Shown: piece by piece, positions 55,373-64,000 of the stretch | How positions within the stretch are numbered: the first letter of the stretch is position 1 | Layout of the letters: each line of letters opens with the position of its first letter | NCBI RefSeq assembly: GCF_003286085.1 | Contig: NW_020825289.1 | Span: 2,170,001 to 2,234,000 of the forward strand | Length of the DNA stretch: 64,000 nt | Direction: 5' to 3' | DNA from: Drosophila persimilis | Lineage: Eukaryota; Arthropoda; Insecta; Diptera; Drosophilidae | The notes under the pieces: generated by a model | What the model was told of the DNA's origin: nothing | Databases searched by the model: none | Seen by the model: the letters and a program-made list of their open reading frames with translations, nothing else | Translations under genes and position numbers: made by a program

Positions 55373-56911
55373 ACTGCGGTCGGGTTGACCGCGGCTGTGC
55401 GAAGTTCGGAGCTGTTAGATGTCATCGAGAGATTCTCGTCACACCTCAAACTGCTTAGAGTGTTCGTGTATGTGTTCCGCTTTATAAGAAAATGTAAAGA
55501 CCCAAGCCTAAATTTCGAAAAAACTATCTCACCGACCGAATACAATGAAGCTTTTTATAAAATTGTCGAAATCGTCCAGCATCACGAGTATCAAGGAGAA
55601 ATTGAAAAGGTTAGGAAGGATCTACAATTGGTCCTAGTCTTCAGCGGTTGAACCCATTCATCCATGAAGACACAGGGACTTGGTGCCACTTTTCGTAGTT
55701 GCGAGTGGGGGGGCGACTAGCCAAAGCTCCTATATCATACGATGCCAAGTTTCCTCTGCTTTTGACTAAGCGCTCGCAATTCGTGCGAAGCTATATTCGT
55801 CATCTGCACCATTCGAATTTTTATGTCGGCCCACGAGCACTTGTGAGCATCCTTCGACAGAGCGTGTGGATAGTGAACGCTCAGGAGGTCTGCCGTCAGA
55901 CAGTTTGATCATGTATGCGCTGTTTTAAATGCAAGCCTCGATTGCTGACGCAACTCATGGGGAATTTACCCGCAGATCGACTCCGTGCTCTCCGCCCATT
56001 TTCAATTTGCGGCGTTGATTTTTGTGGACCAGTGCACACGACATTGAAAATTCGCGGAAGGCCCCCATACAAGTCATACATTGCGTTTTTTGTTTGTTTT
56101 GCGTCCAAGGCGGTTCACCTAGAAATAGTTTCCGATCTAACCACTGATTGTTTTTTGTTGGCTTTTCAAAGGTTCGTCGGGCGCCGAGGATATCCCCAAG
56201 TCGTTCATTGCGACAACGGGACGAACTTCGTCGGAGCGAGCCGCCATCTCAGCGCTCTGCGGATCAGGCTCAAGGAGCAAGGTGACGCAATTCGCGACTT
56301 CGCGTCAAAGAACGGATGCGAATTTGCGTTCATACCGCCGCGAGCTCCACACATGGGAGGGCTATGGGAGGCAGGTGTAAAAACTGCCAAGAGCCTACTC
56401 CTACGGGCGGTAGGCAGCGCGCTCCTAACCGCCGAAGAGCTCGCCACAGTCCTCGTCGGCATCGAGGCCATAATGAACTCGAGGCCGCTGGGAGCCATCA
56501 GCCAAGATCCAAGCGACGGCGAGGCCCTAACACCCGGGCACCTGCTGACAGGCGGGTCGCTCATCGCCCCCCCCAGCACTGCGGACTCCGGACCAGGAGA
56601 GTCTCAGTTGCTTGCGGCGATGGCGACTTGTCTCGTCAGTCAGGCAAGCGTTTTGGCAGCGATGGTCCTGCGAATATGTCCTGAGGCTGCAAATTCGGGG
56701 CAAATGGCACCAGCAGCAACCGAACCTCGAGGAAGGAGACATCGTCAGCGTGGCCGAGTACAATCTGCCGCCTCAGGAGTGGCTCGTGGGGAGGGTCATC
56801 GCCACGCACGCAGGAGAGGACGGTATGGTCAGGGTCGTCGAAATAAGGACTAGTACTGGAGCGGTTTTTCGGCGGCCCATACACAAATTAGCGCCGCTCC
56901 CAATGTGTTGA
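55373..56911 (+). pseudogene. pol: Y copy 2 integrase
   Basis: Linker with one base missing in GTTAGGAAGGATC relative to copy 1 (55610), a zinc region HLHHSNFYVGPRAL, a CGA-to-TGA stop at about 55906, CMRCFKC, then a core with GVDFCGPV, HCDNGTNF and LWEAGVK in one frame (55915 on). An extra C in the run at about 56566-56573 shifts the frame in the C-terminal module, which resumes as RRWRLVSSVRQAFWQRW and ends HKLAPLPMC. Confidence 0.85.
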
Positions 56912-56939
56912 AGCCGATGCAGGCGTTCAACGGGGCCGG

Positions 56940-57019
56940 TGTTGCGTGACCTTCCATCCATGGCCACAATTATTAGTTAGTTTTCGGTAATTTATTAGAA
57001 AAACTCTTCTAATTTTTCA
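56940..57019 (+). repeat. Y copy 2 3' LTR with internal deletion
   Basis: TGTTGCGTGACC to TTTCA. It matches both ends of 15767-16078 but lacks about 230 bp between TTATTAGTTA and GTTTTCGG, including the 11 bp inverted repeat and the AATAAAAG box. Confidence 0.6.
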
Positions 57020-57032
57020 AATGGTTTTATAT

Positions 57033-57415
57033 CACGTCGGGGGGTCACCAATGTTTGAGATGCCAAGCTTTTTTGGCACCTATGTGTTTCAAAATGAAAA
57101 GAGAATTTGGTTTAAACCTTATAATTCGTATTTAATCTTGGTGGCTTAGCGGAAGCCGATTGCTTGCTATGGCCAGATAAAATTTATGCGAGATCGATAT
57201 GCAACCAATGCGCAGAGGGGTTAGCATAGAACTAAACTATAGACGACGGCGTCAGATCAAAGTGATTGGCGAAGTGGCGGCGGCAGAGAGCCCCTTTAGC
57301 GGGAGAGCGCAGCAGCTCTGCAGAAAGTCAACGTTTTACAACATAGGCGGCTCTCTCTGCTCATACAATAATAATGCATAAAGTTAAGGTTATTATTTGG
57401 CGGCTGGCCCGAACA
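57033..57415 (-). mobile_element. X LTR with PBS, inverted copy
   Basis: LTR 57052-57415 (minus; TGTTTGAGATGCC to GGCCCGAACA on the plus strand) followed on its inner side by the PBS TGGTGACCCCCCGACGTG (57033-57050) and a few leader bases to about 57020. It is a 5' end fragment of X. Confidence 0.8.
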
Positions 57416-57418
57416 CTG

Positions 57419-57650
57419 CACAAGTGAGAAGCGGACCAATCAAAATTCCAAATGAGTTTGTTAAGCTTCACAACCTCGGCTTTACGAAAGCAGCGGACAC
57501 GTTCAGGTAGACTACTCGACTGATCCAATACAGTCTGTTCTATATCTAGCAACAATTCGAAAGTAGGATGGTAGGCGTCTTCAGGTATAGTGAGCGGAAG
57601 GGGTCGGGTTAACAACACTATGGTCGGATCCGATACAAAGCACAGCTGAA
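57419..57650 (-). pseudogene. LINE ORF2 fragment (endonuclease-RT link)
   Basis: The minus frame contains LCFVSDPTIVLLTRPLPLTI, PEDAYHPTFELLLDIEQTVL and LPERVRCFRKAEVVKLNKLI, matching 22423-22640 of the main LINE. Ends are abrupt. Confidence 0.8.
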
Positions 57651-58874
57651 TCGAGCTGAATTTTAAGAGGATGAATAGAGCGATATATAGTATTATAGCT
57701 GACATAGGAACTGAACTATTGACCAAATATCATATTTTTCAAACGCTGTCGAATCGGGCCAAAACTTTATATTTCTTTGTTTCATACCAAAAGGAACATT
57801 TTTAGACCCTGACACCTTTGATTCCGACACATTTTTTTCGCCTATACAAATAAGCGCGATCCTAATGTACATACATGCATACGTACATATGTATATATAT
57901 ATGCACATATCATAGATAAGTATAAACATAGTGCTCCTTTCATACTCTTACGTTCAAATGCGCACTCTTATCATAGATAAGATAGTTTTGATAGTCATTT
58001 GAGGACTTATCACGAACTAATTTATGTTAAACCAGACCTAACATTCGGTGGTCGAAGCTTTAAATACCCTTAAAGATCGAAGTTATATTAATCTTCGATT
58101 ATAAATCTTTTTAACTAACATATTTATTTAATAGTATAAAAGATGGTATATGATAAGTTATAAATTATATTTAGAAATAGAACAATTTTACTACCAAAAC
58201 TACTTTGCTTCGGCTTTCCGACAGACCATTCCTATATCGATTTTTTTATACTGATCCGGCTTTGATTGATTTCAGTTATCTTAAGCAGAAAAATAAGTTT
58301 TTCGTCCCACAATGGGGCCAGGTTGTAAAATCTGATGATCGATTTGGATGCTTTTTGATTTAAACGAAATATGTATATGTATATATACTAAATTACAAAT
58401 GAAATACAAAATTATTTTCATATGAATAACTAAATTAACCAACAATTTTTCATATGACGTAGAGTAAAACTTTGACAACGTGTTGTGAACCTGCTAAACC
58501 TTTGCATATTTCATGAATATATTCGTTGGGAAATTCTTTGGTAAAGTATTTTTACGATAACTGGGTTAAATATTTTGTAACATATAAATAAATAAATAAT
58601 TTATAATTTGTTTTAATAATTTAAATTTCAAATTTCAATTTGATTATTGTTGTGTTAATTATGTAAATATTGATGTGTTGCAAACATCTGATCCAAACTC
58701 TATACCCTCTTCAAGGGTATAAAAAAATACATATTTACAATAAGAATGGAAATACATTCTGATCAGTTGTGTTTAATTTCAGTATCTGTCGCATCTGGTC
58801 TACTAAACTTTACAAATATGCGTTATTTAGCACTCTGAACATAAGATATTTTAGTATTATGTAACTGTGTAACA
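57651..58874. other. AT-rich region without recognised gene
   Basis: About 1.2 kb of AT-rich DNA with runs such as ATGTATATATATATGCACATATC and a short palindromic end-like motif TATACCCTCTTCAAGGGTATA-type at about 58702-58722. No supported ORF or match to the named elements. It may be host DNA; a short motif like that can also mark an eroded TE end. Confidence 0.4.
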
Positions 58875-59047
58875 ATGGCCTCATTTTCATTACAAATTAT
58901 AATTATCTGTTGGCTTCTTAAATACGTTAGTCTATATAATTCAGAAAGCGGAAATAGAAGCGACTACGGTATAACTAAAGTTAATACTCTAGAAAACCAA
59001 CTACAAAAAGTAGACAGTATACTCAAAGATGTTAACCGAACTAAAAG
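58875..59047 (+). CDS. Candidate first coding exon of a host gene (secreted?)
   Basis: An ATG frame whose first about 20 residues look like a signal peptide (SFSLQIIIICWLLKYVSLY). A short segment with heptad-like spacing follows (VNTLENQLQKVDSILKDVN). At 59047/59048 the sequence AAAAG/GTATGT is a strong insect splice donor. Without splicing the frame stops after 65 codons (59070-59072). No family was recognised and no downstream exon was found before the gypsy and LINE fragments. It is possible but unproven; it could also be a chance ORF in AT-rich DNA. Confidence 0.35.
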
Positions 59048-59135
59048 GTATGTGCGGTACTTCTTTGGCTAGTTAGGCAATAATAAGATTGTATAAAACG
59101 CTATTCTTTAAATTAAATAATAAATTATTCTTTAT

Positions 59136-59468
59136 CTATAACATTATCATGAACTGGCTGTCGTAAAAATATTCGTTGGAAAGGCTTAGCGTAGGTTGTG
59201 TCCATGGTGTATTCGGCGGACAATTTAAAGGGGCTTTGATGAGCCCGTTCCAATGCTCGATCATAGCATTCGACTGGGGGGTGGTATGGCGTCGTGTGAA
59301 TAGTTCACTTCCCAGAATATTCGCAAGTGATAGGAATACTGCACACTTTGATTGATCTTGTTGTATGTGATCAAATCTACCATATGAATTGCATATAAGT
59401 TGTTTCCTCATTGGCGTGGACCGCCATTCCTTGACAACTCCAAAACGTTCCTGCGCATTAACGGCCAT
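59136..59468 (-). pseudogene. Gypsy-type integrase scrap
   Basis: The minus frame includes RRHTTPQSNAMIEHWNGLIK and APLNCPPNTPWTQPTLSL, resembling the part of a Ty3/gypsy integrase core around the catalytic Glu (IEHW). Flanking frame text is not recognisable. It is not close to G2, whose corresponding segment is deleted. Confidence 0.5.
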
Positions 59469-59699
59469 ACTAACTTTCCAGAGATTTTATTGTGCGTTGC
59501 CTCTTGGGTGTGACAATCCGTGCACGTCTGAAAACAGAGCCGAACTTTTATATAGCGAATCTCAAAACGATAAAAAATTCTTTATACATCAAATTCGTAG
59601 CAAATAATTTGTAAAAAGAACTTGACAGAATAATATATTAATTAATATATTATCAATATATTAATATGCCTTTAATTAGTGCAAAACCCAAATTAATTG
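59469..59699. other. Short AT-rich spacer
   Basis: No ORF or repeat match is supported. Confidence 0.4.
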
Positions 59700-60536
59700 C
59701 TTTGTTTCGTGCGTCGGTTAGTAGTGTGTTTGTTTTTGTTGCTTGTAAGTACTTCCCTCTAACATTCTAGCCCGCTCTCATCTCGCAGAATTTGGTGTTC
59801 TATTACTCTCTACCAAATACCCAATTGCAACTGACAGTTCTTCTTCTCTCGCTCTATTATTAGCTCTTGGTAAAGCCGCTCTCCTCTCTGCTCTCATTTT
59901 TACTAATTCCGTTTTAAGCGTTTGCCGGGCACATTAATTTCATACCAATTTGTATTGCTAATTTTAAAATAAACAATTATATAATTAGAATGGAATTCGC
60001 AGCGGTCTGCGCCGGGAAAAATTTCAAGAAGGAGATCATCCATGACCAGTCGAGTGTCCCCTGCTGGCTCTGACACAGCGTATTGCACGCAAAATACGCG
60101 TTATTTTTAGCCAAAAGTAATGGTTTGCATTACAGTTACGAGGCATGCCAGGCGGTTTAGAAAGATATATTAATTTTTAGTGGCCTTAGGAAGCTGACCG
60201 TTGGTTTCAAAAACCTATTCGATCGGCTCGCTGTCCAATCAGTCCAGAAAAAGTTTTTACTCTTTGCTCTGCAGGACCTTAACTGGAATGCAGGTATGAC
60301 AATGACATCTCACTCTAGTATATTGCTATTAGTAAACCTCCCATCCTTAGCTAATTGTAGAAAAAAACTTGGAGGAATTTTTATGCACAACTTGATCAAG
60401 GGGGACGTAGATATCCCTGATCTGTTGCGCAGAATAAACTTCACGGTTTCTATTCGATTCCATTCCTTTTATTAAATTACTAATCATCCATACCTTTCTC
60501 GTAATTAGTAATTGCAATGGTATTTGCATTGTGAAT
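59700..60536 (+). mobile_element. Internally deleted LINE copy
   Basis: 5' UTR-like sequence (CTCTCGCTCTATTATTAGC, ACCAATTTGT) is followed by an ORF1 start at about 59991 (EFAAVCAGKNFKKEIIHDQS, CWL). At about 60237 it jumps to the RT C-terminus (VQKKFLLFALQDLNWNAG) and the 3' UTR start. Several stops are present. The GAG codon at about 60030 shows the ancestral state of the TAG in the main LINE ORF1. Confidence 0.75.
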
Positions 60537-61129
60537 GCATGCTTATAGGCTATTCACACTGACGACCATCCACCATCCATTTCGGGGATGATCCGTAGGG
60601 TTTTACCGTTCCGAAAATTTCCCAGTCCACCATTCATTTTGGATGTTCCTAAGCCGCAAAATATATTTCACGCCTAGACATATTTCAAGTCGTAAGTCGA
60701 ATTTCAAATCGTTCAAGACTATAAAAAGAAAAAAATACAACAGAAACAATACAAAATGCAGAGACCAGAAATTGGTGGTACTAAATAACCATATGTACAT
60801 ATGTATGAGTGTATTTTCTTTATGTTGTTATGATTGATTTGATGTGATGATTTGCAGCCATTAAATAAACAAACAAACCCGAAAAAATTCCGGAACAGAT
60901 CCAACTTCGGCTCTACTCGAAAACTAACCCCTCGGTAGAGTACCTTAAAAGAAATGATGTGGACCAACTCCAGTGAGGAGTCCCTACACATTCTATTCGA
61001 CACTCATTTGTCGAGGTGTACAACAATCGTGCCGGCACACCTCGCAAGAGAGCGACCGGTAACATCGATGGATTACATCTTCACAAAACGGAACATAATG
61101 CTCCTGCATTCTTCGCCCTTTGCTTAAAT
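60537..61129. other. Region without recognised gene
   Basis: About 590 bp. Two lines of similar text (ACCATCCACCATCC and CCAGTCCACCATTCATTTTGG) occur near 60560-60650. Nothing else is recognisable; the ORFs on both strands lack family motifs. Confidence 0.35.
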
Positions 61130-62073
61130 ATCATACAACGTTGTTGTCACTTTTTTTGATATATCATCGAATCTCTTTAATTTGATTATACTTTGTGTTA
61201 ATCACCAGTGTTTCGTTTGTAAAAAAGGCAATTGCTTGCAGTGCAAAGAAATGTGAATTCGGTGGTGTAATCATTGGCGATTTATTCCATAGCTGCTGGC
61301 TGTGCGACAATGTTGCTCACATAAAATGTGCTGGTGGCGGAACGGCCGGCTAAACGATCTGATCTCGAAACGTATGGGCCTGTCTTTGTCGTGTCTGGCT
61401 TGTCGGGGGATTGAGGCCGAAATGCGCACAGTCATGAGGCAGACTCGAACTGGGTTTCCGGATGTCCGGAAACAATTCGTGGCTCTCAACGGGAAATTCC
61501 TAGCCCTTGAATCGCAGTTTCTTGGGCTCTTGAGCGAATCGCCTAGACGGAAAATTCCGCATAATGATACCAAAATCTTGCAACCTAATCAGGTTGGCAC
61601 GCCTGCATCCCACCTTCATCCATCGGAAGCATTTGTTACACCGTGTGGTCATGCCTCGCCGTTATCTGTAAATCCGCCAACGGCGGCTCCGATGTTTTTT
61701 ACATATCATCCTTTAAAATTCTTCTCCCTGATTCTTTACTATCCAAATCTCTTGAACCGTTAATATGGCCTGAGCATACAAATATGCATGAGTTCTTTCG
61801 AACCCGAGTCCCAGAATTATCGAACCATTTTCAATTTCCTATCAGAAAGTTCGCAGTTTGTTGGGTAAATTGCGTCAAATTCATACAAATACTGCGTCTT
61901 TTGATTTCGATGCCATCGCTTTTGCCGAAACCTTACTTAACTCTTCTATTAATGATCATGAAATTTTCATTGACAATTACCGCCCATCTTTTGCTGGTGG
62001 GGTCTGATTGCAGTCAAATCTGATTTCTCATCTGAGTTATTCCCATTAAATAATATCCATGGAACTGCATTTT
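61130..62073 (+). pseudogene. Second LINE family: ORF1 and endonuclease start
   Basis: The ORF1 finger is spread over shifted frames (AKKC, SCWLCDNVAHIKCAGGG, CLACRG), followed by EAEMRTVMRQTRTGFPDV and LLSESPRRKI, parallel to the main LINE ORF1 (SESPRRKKV) but diverged. An endonuclease start is readable further on (FDFDAIAFAETLLNSSINDH). Stops and shifts are frequent. It is interrupted by DINE copy G at 62074, and RT sequence resumes at about 63340. Confidence 0.65.
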
Positions 62074-63154
62074 TATACCCGATACTCAAAATGAGTATTG
62101 GGGTATATTAGATTTGTGGTAAAAATGGATGTGTGTAACGTCCAGAAGGAATCGTTTCCGACCCCATAAGGTATATATATTCTTGATCAGCATCAATAGC
62201 CGAGGCGATTGAGCCATGTCTGTCTGTCCGTCTGTCCGTCCCCTTCAGAGGCTAATGCTCAAAGACTATAAGAGCTCGAGCAACGATGTTTTGGATCCAG
62301 ACTTCTGTGATATGTCACTGCTACAAAAATATTTCAAAACTTTGCCCCGCCCACTTTTCCGCCCCCACAAAGGATGAAAATCTGTGGCATCCACAATTTC
62401 GACGATACGAAAAAACTAAAAACGCAGAATCGTAGAAGATGACTATATCTTCTAGAGTGCAAAATCTGAACCAGATCGTATAATTATTATAGCCAGAATC
62501 AAGAAAACAATTTCACTCTTTCTCGCTCTGTCTCTCTCTAACACACAGGTTTCATGGTCGGTTTTGCCAATTGCAAAATATGAGTTCAAGGATCTCAGAA
62601 CCTATAAGAGCCAGAGCAACCAAATTTCGTATCCACACTCCTGTGATATGGGACCTTGACCGTTTCGTGTCCAAGTTTTGCCACACCCCCTTCCGCCCCC
62701 GCAAAGGACGAAAATCTGGGGCATCCTCAAATCTCAGAGACTATTAAGGCTAGAGTAACCAAATTTGGTATCCGCACTTCTGTTATATCTCTCTATAAAA
62801 CGTATATCCCAAAATTCCGCCCCACCCCCTTCCGCCCCCATAAAGGACGAAAATCTGTTGCATCCACAATATTGCAGATTCGAGAAAACTAAGAACGCAG
62901 AATCATAGATAATGACCATATCTATCAGATTGCTGAATCTGGATCAGATTAGTTAATTTTTATAGCCAAAAGGAACAAATCAATTTGCACTGGCTACGCA
63001 GCGCCCGACGTCAAGCTTAGACTGATTTTCTGTCTCTCTCGCACGCACTCTTTGTCGTGTCGTTTAATATTAGGAGGAGAGCCATACTGACTTAGTATCG
63101 GGTATAACTGTAGAGTTGCGGTGTCCGCAGCAACTCACAACGTTCCCCCTCGTT
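62074..63154 (+). mobile_element. DINE-1-like element, copy G
   Basis: Full set of features seen in copy A. Block 2 is diverged, and a 12 bp segment (CGGCGTCTGCCG) near 63070 is missing compared with the other copies. Flanks GCATTTT and TTATAGC differ from copies A and E. Confidence 0.85.
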
Positions 63155-63339
63155 TTATAGCTATATTTACTACGCCCTTAACCTTACCTAACCTCCCTGA
63201 TTCTCCAAGTATTTGTTATACTTAAAAAGTAATAAATCCAGGCTCTATAAAAAGTACCAGAAGTCGGGCTCCACGTCGGCCTTAGCTCTATACTCCTCCG
63301 CTCGCTCTCTGTTCCTTGCAATTAATAGTCAGTGTTATA

Positions 63340-64000
63340 ATCATTAACTTTCACAATGTAGTAGAAATTTTCGTAGTGATCCTAAAAAGTTATATTCGTT
63401 CGTTAACTCTAAGCGTAAGTCAAACGCTTTTCCTCCGTCCCTTCATTACCAGAACAAAACAGAAGCTTCTGCTGTTGGTATTGCAAAAATATTGAAAACT
63501 ATCGCCGATCGCCTTCCGCCATCCCGAAGCTTCTTGAGTTCCTGGTCACCCGGCAACTGCAACATCTTTGTTGCAGCTTGATATCTCCGTCCCAACACGG
63601 TTTCTTCAGACATCGTTCAACATCGACTAACCTTCTTGAGTTTTCTAACCTAATCCACCGTGGTTTTCAAAGTGGTTTACGGACTTCAGCAAGGCATTCG
63701 ATTCTGTGAACCATGCTCTGCTTATTCACAAGCTCTCTTTATTAGGGTTCCCAACGAATCTTCTAGATTGGATTTTGTTCTAACTCTCTAACCGTACTCA
63801 ACGTGTTTTGTTTTCTAATGTGTTCTCAGATATTGTTAATGTTACTTCAGGTGTGCCACAGGGAAGTTATCTGGGCCCGCTTCTCTTTATTTTATTTGTG
63901 AATGACTTCCTCGAGTTATGACATACTCTAATATACTAATGATTGCTGATGATGTTAAAATCTGTCTGCCTGTCGCGCTTCACATTTTGTCTCATATGTT
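63340..64000 (+). pseudogene. Second LINE family: RT fragment, runs off the window
   Basis: Frames give RSDPKKLYSFVNSKRK, SPSQHGFFRHRSTSTNLLEF, DFSKAFDSVNHALLIHKLSL, TSGVPQGSYLGPLLFILFVN and a catalytic-type IADDVKICL. They match the main LINE RT in order but with many differences, stops and a deletion between IHRGFQSG and the DFSKAFD motif. It is an older relative of the main LINE. Confidence 0.75.

Larger units (their letters stand above)
51141..57019 (+). mobile_element. Y copy 2: longest BEL/Pao family Y copy
   Basis: Plus-strand leader, gag, protease, RT, RNase H, integrase and a partly deleted 3' LTR. No 5' LTR resembling 15767-16078 is present upstream. The left boundary is uncertain (51141-51380). 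Lesions are different from those in copy 1, so both derive from a more intact parent. Confidence 0.75.

Noticed and set aside
57693..57929. Tyr/Cys/Ile-rich ORF on minus
   Set aside because: AT-rich, built from a TATATA/CATACA tract; no support.

Overview
The window is a dense, nested island of transposable elements from a Drosophila-type insect genome. The evidence is the mix: BEL/Pao LTR elements, Ty3/gypsy elements, CR1/Jockey-type LINEs with a PHD-like finger in ORF1, and seven copies (six near full length, one 3' fragment) of a repeat whose 5' end closely matches DINE-1/INE-1 (a Helentron-type non-autonomous element). Nearly every coding region is broken by stops, frameshifts or deletions. 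Both strands are used and elements are inserted in one another, as in pericentromeric, dot, Y or neo-Y heterochromatin. No tRNA, rRNA or CRISPR was seen. At most one short candidate host exon is present. A species in or near the obscura group is a guess from the DINE-like repeat; it is not shown.

Layout. 1-6004 (-): BEL-A, with an intact third ORF (8-1024) downstream of the integrase. 6290-13633 (-): BEL-B, a roo-like element with two LTRs and an env C-terminal remnant. 13634-18298: family Y copy 1, split into oppositely oriented halves (RNase H/integrase on +, RT on -) around an LTR and a gag-protease piece of another BEL element (W). 19144-33525 (+): BEL element X, with 5' LTR at 19403-19797 and 3' LTR at 33136-33525. 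X is interrupted by a LINE (20331-24789), two DINE-like elements (26413-27520 and 28251-29239) and a Ty3/gypsy element G1 (29929-32999, minus). 33526-33786: DINE fragment. 33787-41349 (+): Ty3/gypsy G2, arranged pol, LTR region, PBS, gag; the gag starts with a RING-type finger. 41350-43031: DINE copy and LINE 3' end.

43050-45904 (-): BEL element Z. 45905-46985 (-): Y copy 3. 47171-51140 (-): X copy 2, carrying a DINE element at exactly the site occupied by the one in X copy 1. 51141-57019 (+): Y copy 2, the longest copy, with a 3 x 55 bp minisatellite in its leader. 57020-57415 (-): X LTR with PBS. 57419-57650 (-): LINE fragment. 57651-59135: mostly unclassified AT-rich DNA with a 65-codon ORF that has a signal-peptide-like start and a good splice donor. 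59136-64000: gypsy integrase scrap, LINE fragments and another DINE copy.

The genes do not form operons or pathways. Each element once encoded its own gag, protease, RT, RNase H and integrase (BEL and gypsy) or ORF1, endonuclease and RT (LINE). What can be read now is mainly insertion history: shared insertion sites, nested order, LTR sharing between tandem copies, and copy-specific lesions. Element names A, B, W, X, Y, Z, G1 and G2 are labels used only here.
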